From the NCBI GenBank assembly GCA_013041835.1, contig JABDRH010000689.1:1-7878 (forward strand): a stretch of DNA of 7,878 bases, given 5' to 3'. Positions 1-5,526 of this stretch are shown piece after piece. The stretch comes from Desulfatitalea sp. (lineage in GTDB: Bacteria > Desulfobacterota > Desulfobacteria > Desulfobacterales > Desulfosarcinaceae). Both the position numbers and the translations under genes were made by a program. Every line of letters starts with the position of its first letter. The stretch's first letter is position 1. Under the pieces are notes generated by a model. The model did not search any database. It had not been told where the DNA came from and worked only from the letters and a program-made list of their open reading frames with translations.

Positions 1-399
1 GCCCGCCGGCGGGCCGACCACCTCGCCGGTGATGTCAAAGACAGACGCATGACAAGGGCACACAAACCGGTTTTTATCCGCCACCCAGGGCACCGTGCAT
101 CCTAAATGGGTACATTTCCGGGAAAGAGCCAAAAATCCCCCATCGTCGATTCGCACCAGGTAAAACCGCCCCCTCTGGTAAGCGGTCACAGACCCCAGTG
201 CAAACCCCTCTACAGGGCCTGCATTGAAAATACCACCGAATTCACCTTCCGACACCTGCCGCTTCCGCGGCCATAGAAAGGCAACCAATAGTCCGATCAC
301 CTCCACAAATGCAAGCAATCCCAAAATCTTCCACAAGGAATGCAAAAAGTTTCGGCGGGCGATGGCGCCCGTTGGGGTTTCATCAGTATGCGTGGTCAT
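1..399 (-). CDS. Rieske [2Fe-2S] subunit of a bc-type quinol oxidoreductase, partial (runs off the left edge)
   Basis: This is the N-terminal 133 codons of a Rieske protein, the subunit that takes one electron from quinol at the Qo site of a bc complex and passes it to a c-type cytochrome or similar acceptor. Box I is C96-T-H98-L-G-C101 and box II is C114-P-C116-H117-A-S. By family rule C96, H98, C114 and H117 bind the cluster and C101-C116 form the disulfide. A Tat-type motif A-R15-R16-N-F-L precedes a hydrophobic anchor at about residues 22-43, so the protein should be Tat-exported and tethered by its N-terminus, with the cluster domain outside the cytoplasm. The Pro-loop (G-P-P-A) is just reached at the window edge. 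The ATG at 399 is preceded by AAGGA at good spacing; the nearby ATG at 403 opens a frame that stops after six codons. It lies 40 bases downstream of cytochrome b, surely in one operon. The usual name would be qcrA or petA. Confidence 0.95.
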   Translation of the reverse strand, partial: MTTHTDETPTGAIARRNFLHSLWKILGLLAFVEVIGLLVAFLWPRKRQVSEGEFGGIFNAGPVEGFALGSVTAYQRGRFYLVRIDDGGFLALSRKCTHLGCTVPWVADKNRFVCPCHASVFDITGEVVGPPAG

Positions 400-439
400 C
401 CATTTTCCTTTTTTTTAATAATCCGCACTATTCTCACCA

Positions 440-1738
440 TCACCACGCCAGTGCCATGCCCGGGCCTCTGAACAATGCCCCGATCAGGGTCAACATGACA
501 AACGCGCTGAGGAAAAAAGCGAATATGGACTGCACGACCTCATTGGTGGACATATTGCCTTTCCGCCGGCCCCACCAGGCAAACATGCACCCACCAAAGA
601 AAAGGATCCCCAGCGGAAGGATACCGCGCATGACAACCCCCGAGCCACCAGCCAGTAACGTTGCATCTGCGAACACCCATTCGTCGATAAAAATCACCGC
701 AAGGGTGGTCGTCACACCAATCATGCCGGCAACGCCCGCCGATCTGCGGCCACGTTGCGAACAAAACCAAACACCGCAGGTCTCATCCCCATAAGACAGA
801 TAAGGGATAAGCATCAGGCCGGCCACGAATATTAGGGGAAATACCAAAATGGCAAATTCCGGCGCCAGGTGTAGCTGCAGTTCCTGAAACCCCACGAAGT
901 ACCACGGCGCCTTGGTGGGATTCGGACTCAACCCAGGATTGGCCTGGCTTTCCAACGGTGCGTCGAATATGGCGGAGAGCATGAACACGCAAGCCACCAG
1001 AACCAGCCCCACGGCCGCTTCCCTTACAACAAGGTGAGGCAGCACCGGTACACGGTTTATGGCACTTTCAACATCCCCACGGAGAGATTTGGGCGAAACC
1101 ACTCCGCCGGCTTTCCGTACCCGCCAGAAATGAAACGGCATGAAGGTAAAAAAGCAGACCGGCATGAGGATCACGTGAAACACGAAAAAAGTAGAGAGCG
1201 TCGCCGAACCGATCTCCCCTCCCCCGCGAATCAGGTTTTTTAGAAAAACGCCTATCCAGGGGATGTACGCCAGCATCTCGATGCATATGGTGACCGCCCA
1301 GTAAGCGAGTTGGTCCCAAGGCAGAAGATACCCGGTAAAATTGGACACCAGGACAAAACCCAACAGACACAACCCGATGATCCAGTTGAACCGGCGCGGG
1401 GAGTGAAAGGCGCTGGTGAAAAACACGCGCAGCATGTGAAGCAAGACCACAGCCACCAGGACATTCGCGCTCCAATAATGGACACCCCGAATGAAGCGAC
1501 CGAACGTAACCGCGTTCATCAGAACCCAAACACAGTGATAGGCCTTGTCAGGCACCGGGTGATAAACGAACAGCATCAGACTACCGGATAGCACCTGCAG
1601 TATCACCAACAGCAACGCCATCCCCCCCAGGCCCCAGGTGTGCGCGAGTTTCAGGCTCTTTTCAGGCACTGCGTGCGGGTGTATATGCAGCAATAGGTTT
1701 GTGAAAGAACTCTTATGCTGATAAGATTTTGGCGACAT
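440..1738 (-). CDS. Cytochrome b of a bc-type menaquinol/quinol oxidoreductase (fused b6 + subunit IV form)
   Basis: This 432-residue membrane protein carries the two b hemes and the quinol sites of a bc-type complex. The N-terminal part (about 1-215) is b6-like, with four helices and heme histidine candidates H87/H101 and H188/H203. The 14- and 15-residue spacings match cytochrome b6 rather than mitochondrial cytochrome b (14 and 14). A basic F-W-R-V-R-K-A-G-G segment (204-212) follows helix D. The C-terminal part (about 230-432) corresponds to subunit IV plus extra helices; about nine membrane segments are visible. The Qo signature PEWY is replaced by K-A-P-W-Y (276-280). The length fits a natural fusion of b6 and subunit IV. 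The ATG start has only a weak ribosome site, but the N-terminus (L-L-L-H-I-H-P) looks family-typical. A strong promoter lies about 90-115 bases upstream. The Rieske gene follows, the reverse of the common Rieske-first order. The usual name would be qcrB or petB. Confidence 0.95.
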   Translation of the reverse strand: MSPKSYQHKSSFTNLLLHIHPHAVPEKSLKLAHTWGLGGMALLLVILQVLSGSLMLFVYHPVPDKAYHCVWVLMNAVTFGRFIRGVHYWSANVLVAVVLLHMLRVFFTSAFHSPRRFNWIIGLCLLGFVLVSNFTGYLLPWDQLAYWAVTICIEMLAYIPWIGVFLKNLIRGGGEIGSATLSTFFVFHVILMPVCFFTFMPFHFWRVRKAGGVVSPKSLRGDVESAINRVPVLPHLVVREAAVGLVLVACVFMLSAIFDAPLESQANPGLSPNPTKAPWYFVGFQELQLHLAPEFAILVFPLIFVAGLMLIPYLSYGDETCGVWFCSQRGRRSAGVAGMIGVTTTLAVIFIDEWVFADATLLAGGSGVVMRGILPLGILFFGGCMFAWWGRRKGNMSTNEVVQSIFAFFLSAFVMLTLIGALFRGPGMALAW

Positions 1739-1826
1739 GGATATTGTTCTTTATGATCGCATACGACAATTTTGTCTTCTCGCGCAAATGCAATCCGATC
1801 ATCCTCCATATAGATACAGGGATGCT

Positions 1827-1854
1827 ATTATATTTTTGTTGGTTGTCAAGTCAA
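1827..1854 (-). promoter_or_regulatory. Sigma70-like promoter for the cytochrome b-Rieske operon
   Basis: Read on the minus strand, TTGACT (1854-1849) and a perfect TATAAT (1832-1827) are separated by 16 bases: five of six and six of six consensus matches. Transcription would begin near 1820, giving a leader of about 80 bases before the cytochrome b ATG at 1738. It is the best promoter match I found in the window. Its -35 box lies next to the -35 box of the opposing sulfatase promoter. Confidence 0.65.
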
Positions 1855-1872
1855 TAAAATCTGTCGTATATA
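1843..1872 (+). promoter_or_regulatory. Possible promoter for the arylsulfatase
   Basis: TTGTCA (1843-1848) and TATATA (1867-1872) are 18 bases apart, a moderate sigma70-like match. A transcript would start near 1880 and leave a leader of about 60 bases to the ATG at 1943, which has a strong AAGGAGGG site at 1923-1930. The -35 box sits inside the spacer of the opposing cytochrome b promoter. An 8-base inverted repeat (ATACGACA at 1761-1768, TGTCGTAT at 1862-1869) and a GACAA-TT-TTGTC dyad at 1765-1776 flank the region and could be regulator sites; this is speculative. Confidence 0.35.
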
Positions 1873-1942
1873 AAGCGGATGCCGTTTTTAGGCAAGTAAT
1901 TTTATTCGAACATCAACCATTAAAGGAGGGAGAAAAAAATCA

Positions 1943-3520
1943 ATGAAACGAAAAACAACATTCTTCGCATTATTTATCATTGCAATGATTGCCATCTTGG
2001 CCATCAGCCCCGCGGCGTTTGCAAAATCAAAAAAACCCAACATTTTGGTGATTTGGGGCGATGATGTCGGGCGCTCCAATATCAGCGCCTATACCATGGG
2101 AATGATGGGATATCAGACACCCAACATCGACCGCATCGCAAAGGAAGGCATTCTGTTCACCGACTACTACGGTGAACAGAGCTGTACGGCGGGTCGGTCC
2201 TCATTCATCACGGGGCAAAGTGTTTTCCGAACCGGTCTTTCAAAGGTCGGATTGCCCGGGGCGGACCTGGGCATGCGCGTCGAAGATCCGACAATCGCTG
2301 TCCTTTTGAAAGATCAGGGATATGCCACGGGTCAGTTTGGGAAAAACCACCTCGGCGATAAAGATGAACATCTTCCCACCAACCATGGTTTTGACGAATT
2401 CTTCGGCAATCTTTACCACCTCAACGCGGAAGAAGAGCCCGAGAATGAGGATTACCCGAAAGATCCGGCGTTTCGTAAACGATTCGGCCCCCGCGGGGTC
2501 ATCAAATCCAGCGCTGACGGGAAAATTGAAGATACCGGTCCCCTTACCAAAAAGCGAATGGAAACCATCGATGACGAATCCGTGACTGCCGCCATCGATT
2601 TCATAGAGCGTCAGCATAAAGCCGGAAAACCCTGGTTTGTGTGGTGGAGTGGCACACGCATGCACTTCCGCACGCATGTTTCAAAGGAAAAACGGGCGCA
2701 AATTGCCAAGATGTATCCAAACGCCGATGAATATACCGCGGGCATGATTGAACACGATATGCATATCGGCAAATTTCTTGAACTCCTGGACAAGTTGGGT
2801 ATCGCGGACAACACCATCGTTCACTACTCAACCGACAACGGCCCCCATTACAATACATGGCCGGATGCTGCCGCCACACCGTTTCGGGGAGAAAAAAACA
2901 CCAACTGGGAGGGCGGATGGCGGGTCCCGTGCGCCGTACGCTGGCCAGGCGTCGTGAAGCCCGGTAGCATAAGCAATGGGATTGTCCATCACATGGACTG
3001 GCTGCCGACCTTTGTCGCCGCCGCGGGCAAATCGGATATCAAAAAAGATCTTCTTGATGGCTACGCGTCAAAAGCCCTTGGTCGAAAATACAAAATTCAC
3101 CTCGATGGCTATGATCTCACCGCGCATCTTAAAGATCCGAAAAGCACATCCAGTCCGAGAAAAGAGATTTTTTACTTCTCGGACGACGGAGACCTGACCG
3201 CGCTTCGTTACATGGACTGGAAGCTGATCTTCATGGAACAACGCGCCGAGGCAACCTTCCAGGCATGGATTGAACCGTTCATCCCCCTTCGCGTGCCTTA
3301 TATCTTCAACCTGCGCCGCGATCCCTACGAGCGCGCCCAGATCACATCCAACACTTACTTTGACTGGCTCCTGGACCGCGCCTATCTTTTGGTCCCGGCC
3401 CAGGCGTATGTCGGAAAATTCCTCGGTACGTTTAAGAAATATCCGCCCCGGCAGAAAGCGGCCAGTTTCACGCTGGACCAGGTCATGGAAAAAATCGAAA
3501 GTGCGGGTGGCTCTAAATAG
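1943..3520 (+). CDS. Exported arylsulfatase (formylglycine-dependent, alkaline phosphatase superfamily)
   Basis: This 525-residue sulfatase would hydrolyse sulfate esters outside the cytoplasm. A Sec signal peptide is plain: K-R-K, a hydrophobic stretch at about 7-22, and a likely cut after A-F-A (25-27). The active-site signature is S-C81-T-A-G-R85, where C81 should be converted to formylglycine. Metal ligand candidates are D40, D41, D298 and N299 (S-T-D-N-G-P). K134 and H136 (F-G-K-N-H-L-G) and K318 before W-E-G-G-W-R-V-P fit the sulfate-binding residues of the family. The tail after about residue 410 has the usual C-terminal subdomain and appears complete (L-D-Q-V-M-E-K). The start is supported by AAGGAGGG 12 bases upstream, a slightly long gap. 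No formylglycine-generating enzyme or anaerobic sulfatase maturase is in the window, so maturation must come from elsewhere. The natural substrate is unknown; arylsulfatase is a family label. Confidence 0.93.
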   Translation: MKRKTTFFALFIIAMIAILAISPAAFAKSKKPNILVIWGDDVGRSNISAYTMGMMGYQTPNIDRIAKEGILFTDYYGEQSCTAGRSSFITGQSVFRTGLSKVGLPGADLGMRVEDPTIAVLLKDQGYATGQFGKNHLGDKDEHLPTNHGFDEFFGNLYHLNAEEEPENEDYPKDPAFRKRFGPRGVIKSSADGKIEDTGPLTKKRMETIDDESVTAAIDFIERQHKAGKPWFVWWSGTRMHFRTHVSKEKRAQIAKMYPNADEYTAGMIEHDMHIGKFLELLDKLGIADNTIVHYSTDNGPHYNTWPDAAATPFRGEKNTNWEGGWRVPCAVRWPGVVKPGSISNGIVHHMDWLPTFVAAAGKSDIKKDLLDGYASKALGRKYKIHLDGYDLTAHLKDPKSTSSPRKEIFYFSDDGDLTALRYMDWKLIFMEQRAEATFQAWIEPFIPLRVPYIFNLRRDPYERAQITSNTYFDWLLDRAYLLVPAQAYVGKFLGTFKKYPPRQKAASFTLDQVMEKIESAGGSK

Positions 3521-3524
3521 TTCA

Positions 3525-3562
3525 ATCTTCGGTGTGCCGGCTTTTGCTGGCACACCGAAGAT
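3525..3562. repeat. Near-perfect 17-bp palindrome with TTTT loop; likely dispersed repeat element, possible terminator
   Basis: The left arm (3525-3541, starting ATCTTCGGTG) pairs with the right arm (3546-3562) over 17 base pairs, with one G-U pair and a four-base TTTT loop. It begins five bases after the sulfatase stop. No T-run follows, so it is not a classic intrinsic terminator, though so strong a hairpin could still stop or protect the transcript. Its translations, V-P-A-F-A-G-T-P on one strand and M-P-A-K-A-G-T-P on the other, resemble spurious peptides commonly annotated over dispersed palindromic repeats in proteobacteria. That resemblance is from memory and needs a genome-wide check. 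Confidence 0.75.
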
Positions 3563-3571
3563 GAAGATCTG

Positions 3572-4009
3572 ATTGTCCCGCCTGAAGAACGCATCGCCAC
3601 CTTTGACAACGATGGCACGTTATGGGTCGAGCAGCCGTTATACACCCAACTGGCCTTTGCCATTGAACGCGTCAAAATGCTGGCGCCAGAACATCCGGAG
3701 TGGAAAGACAAACCGCCCTATAAAGCAATTCTTGAAGGCGATATCAAAGCAGCGCTGTCCGGCGGAGAGCACGCCATCGTTGAGCTCATTATGGCCACAC
3801 ATGCGGGAATGACGACCGAAGCATTTGAGCAGGTCGTCAAGGCATGGATAGCGGACGCAAAACACCCTCGCTTCAAAAAACTGTACACACAATGTATTTA
3901 TCAACCCATGCTGGAATTAATCGGGCTTTTGAAGGCCAATGGCTTCAAGACCTGGATTGTATCCGCAGGCGGCATTGAATTTATGAGGCCATGGACAGAA
4001 AAAGTTTAA
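3572..4009 (+). pseudogene. HAD-family phosphatase remnant, truncated at both ends
   Basis: About 145 codons match the front half of a HAD-superfamily hydrolase. The block V-P-P-E-E-R-I-A-T-F-D-N-D-G-T-L-W contains motif I, with nucleophile Asp at 3605-3607 and the second Asp at 3611-3613. Further on come T-H-A-G-M-T-T, Y-Q-P-M-L-E-L and motif II (I-V-S-A-G-G-I-E-F-M-R-P-W-T). Homologues I recall have a signal peptide and some 80-100 residues before motif I, and continue well past this point to motif III Lys and the motif IV acidic pair; here both parts are gone. No ATG, GTG or TTG lies in frame between the sulfatase stop and motif I. The first in-frame ATG, at 3677, falls after the nucleophile. 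A TAA closes the frame at 4007-4009, right where conserved sequence should go on. The fragment is in the same frame as the sulfatase and starts next to the palindrome, which suggests a rearrangement. A catalytically active product is very unlikely. Confidence 0.85.
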
Positions 4010-4167
4010 AAAGGTGGCCGAAAGTAAAAGTAAAAAAGATACTGTCCCTTATCGTAGGCCAAATGCCCTGTGATGCGCCCTTTCTCCCGCCATCTGCTGA
4101 TGGTCTCTGGGTTGACGCCCTGCAGGCGTGGCCACTCCTTAGTAGATGAATCTCGCTTGACACTATC
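4006..4167 (-). pseudogene. Possible helix-turn-helix gene relic in the 218-base gap
   Basis: Between stops, the minus strand has a 53-codon open stretch with no ATG. Its centre (about 4128-4066) reads R-L-Q-G-V-N-P-E-T-I-S-R-W-R-E-K-G-R-I-T, which has the look of the helix-turn-helix of excisionases, MerR-like regulators or transposase-associated proteins (G-V-x-P-x-T-I-x-R-W). The rest is low in recognisable content and ends in the A/T-rich junction with the HAD fragment. It is most likely the leftover of a small DNA-binding or mobile-element gene. The match is short and could be chance. I see nothing else coding in 4010-4227. Confidence 0.25.
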
Positions 4168-4218
4168 TCATAATTTGGCGTAAATTTACTCAATTTATTG
4201 ATATAATTTTGTTGAGGT
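4157..4218 (+). promoter_or_regulatory. Promoter, small palindrome and ribosome site of the ATPase gene
   Basis: A perfect TTGACA (4157-4162) is followed after 18 bases by TAAATT (4181-4186), four of six matches to a -10. The -10 overlaps a perfect 10-base palindrome GTAAATTTAC (4180-4189), a reasonable place for an operator. A GAGGT ribosome site (4214-4218) lies 9 bases before the ATG at 4228. A perfect TATAAT at 4202-4207 has no good -35 partner and would leave almost no leader. The A/T-rich sequence here contrasts with the neighbouring genes. Confidence 0.4.
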
Positions 4219-4227
4219 ATTGAGCGT

Positions 4228-5415
4228 ATGTACAAGAGGCCGATATTTAAAGATATCAAACCCCGTCTGGAGGCACCGCGGAATTTTATTCAGGTGCTTG
4301 CCGGCCCGCGCCAAACCGGTAAAACCACTTTGGTGCGCCAGCTTTCCAATGCGCTTGATTTACCCTGCCACTATGCATCAGCAGATGAGCCGGCCTTGAA
4401 AGGGCATGCCTGGATTGAACAGCAGTGGGAAGTGGCAAGGTTGTTGTTGTCGGCGCCGGGGGTGAATCAGGCCATCATTATCCTGGACGAAATTCAGAAA
4501 CTACCTGGTTGGTCTGAGACCGTTAAACGCCTTTGGGATGAAGATACCGGCGCAGGTCTGGATCTTAAAGCGATCATTGTCGGCTCCGCGCCCCTGTTGC
4601 TCAGGCAAGGACTCACGGAAAGCCTGGCGGGCAGATTCGAAGTCCACCCCATTATGCACTGGTCATATCCGGAAATGCGTGATGCTTTTGATTTCAACCT
4701 GGACCAGTACCTTTTTTTTGGCGGATATCCGGGTGCAGCCGAACTGATCAGCGAGCCTGAAAGGTGGGCCGGCTACATCAACGAGTCCTTGATTGAAACC
4801 ACTGTCTCACGCGATATCATGCTCATGGTGCGCATTGACAAACCCGTACTGCTGCGACGGCTTTTTGAATTGGCATGCGCCTATTCAGGACAGATTCTTT
4901 CGTACCAGAAGATGGTTGGGCAGCTTCAGGATGTCGGCAATACCACGACCCTGGCTCATTACCTCGGCCTGCTGGAAAGCGCCGGTCTGGTTGCAGGCTT
5001 ACAAAAATACGCCGGTCAGACAGTTCGCAAGCGAGCCTCCAGCCCGAAACTACTGGTGATGAACACCGGGCTGATGAATGCATTGGCTTATCGTGCTTTT
5101 GATATCGCACGCCGCTCGCCCGACCTGTGGGGCCGAATCACGGAGACGGCGGTGGGCGCCTATCTTCTCAATGAATCAAAAGGTTTCGGTATTAAGGTGA
5201 ATTATTGGGCGGCTCGTAATCGTGAATTAGATTTTGTTCTGACAAAAGGGGATGCGGTTTTGGCCGTCGAGGTAAAGAGCGCCCTTGGGAAGACATCGCT
5301 GCCGGGTATCGAAGCATTTGCCAAAGAATTCCCCAATGCGCGCAAGCTCTTGATCGGCGCCCAGGGTATGGATTTGGAAACCTTCTTTACCCTGCCGGTT
5401 CGGTCGCTCCTTTAG
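4228..5415 (+). CDS. AAA_14 / DUF4143 family ATPase
   Basis: This 395-residue protein belongs to the widespread but poorly understood AAA_14-DUF4143 ATPases. The N-terminal P-loop domain has Walker A G26-P-R-Q-T-G-K-T-T34, Walker B I-I-I-L-D87-E88, a sensor-1-like G-S-A-P-L-L-L (119-125) and an arginine-finger-like L-A-G-R136. The DUF4143 half begins near residue 190 with a winged-helix-like region. The C-terminal region shows a PD-(D/E)XK-like arrangement: E306 in E-T-A-V-G, D335 in N-R-E-L-D-F-V, and E348-V-K350-S. These are the residues a nuclease fold would need, but cleavage has not been shown for the family as far as I know. The length is normal for the family and both ends look intact. 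The gene stands alone, with its own promoter, beside a scarred region. Such ATPases are often scattered in accessory DNA. Mobile, regulatory or defence roles are all possible and none is supported here. Confidence 0.9.
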   Translation: MYKRPIFKDIKPRLEAPRNFIQVLAGPRQTGKTTLVRQLSNALDLPCHYASADEPALKGHAWIEQQWEVARLLLSAPGVNQAIIILDEIQKLPGWSETVKRLWDEDTGAGLDLKAIIVGSAPLLLRQGLTESLAGRFEVHPIMHWSYPEMRDAFDFNLDQYLFFGGYPGAAELISEPERWAGYINESLIETTVSRDIMLMVRIDKPVLLRRLFELACAYSGQILSYQKMVGQLQDVGNTTTLAHYLGLLESAGLVAGLQKYAGQTVRKRASSPKLLVMNTGLMNALAYRAFDIARRSPDLWGRITETAVGAYLLNESKGFGIKVNYWAARNRELDFVLTKGDAVLAVEVKSALGKTSLPGIEAFAKEFPNARKLLIGAQGMDLETFFTLPVRSLL

Positions 5416-5492
5416 ACCGGGGCCGCAGATCGGACCCAGATGACCCGAAACCGTGATGGATAAATGCTGAAGTTATTTTTGCACGAGCCCTT

Positions 5493-5526
5493 ACGGAGGA
5501 ATTCAAAAATGGTGAACGTATCTTGA
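5493..5526 (+). promoter_or_regulatory. Strong ribosome site opening a five-codon ORF that overlaps the methyltransferase TTG start
   Basis: ACGGAGGA (5493-5500) sits 8 bases before an ATG at 5509 that encodes only M-V-N-V-S before TGA (5524-5526). That TGA overlaps the TTG (5523-5525) proposed as the methyltransferase start, a T-T-G-A arrangement like the A-T-G-A junctions used for coupled translation. A second site, GGTGA (5511-5515), could serve the TTG directly. In the methyltransferase frame, codons 5457-5522 are also open and look protein-like (I-N-A-E-V-I-F-A-R-A-L-T-E-E-F, then K-N-G-E-R-I), but they lack an ATG, GTG or TTG and follow a TGA at 5454. The true start is therefore uncertain. 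No cobalamin riboswitch is recognisable in the 107-base gap 5416-5522. Confidence 0.45.

Noticed and set aside
309..794. 161-codon plus-strand ORF opposite the Rieske and cytochrome b genes
   Set aside because: It is antisense to two clear genes, has no family features, and its composition (many His, Pro, Asn) is a shadow of the membrane-protein codons.
3068..3553. 161-codon minus-strand ORF ending in the sulfatase
   Set aside because: It starts in the palindrome and runs antisense through the conserved sulfatase C-terminus; its M-P-A-K-A-G beginning is the repeat translation, not a gene.
3677..4009. A 110-residue gene starting at ATG 3677
   Set aside because: It is the tail of the HAD fragment. 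Homology extends upstream of this ATG to the catalytic Asp, so the ATG is internal and the piece lacks the nucleophile.
3991..4149. Small plus-strand ORF of 52 residues overlapping the end of the HAD fragment
   Set aside because: It has no ribosome site and no recognisable similarity, and crosses the breakpoint between the HAD fragment and the gap.
4202..4207. Perfect TATAAT upstream of the ATPase
   Set aside because: No -35 lies at the right distance, and a start from here would leave almost no room for the ribosome site at 4214.
5416..5522. Cobalamin riboswitch or terminator between the ATPase and the methyltransferase
   Set aside because: The gap is only 107 bases, too short for a full cobalamin riboswitch. 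I found neither a recognisable B12 box nor a good hairpin followed by a T-run.
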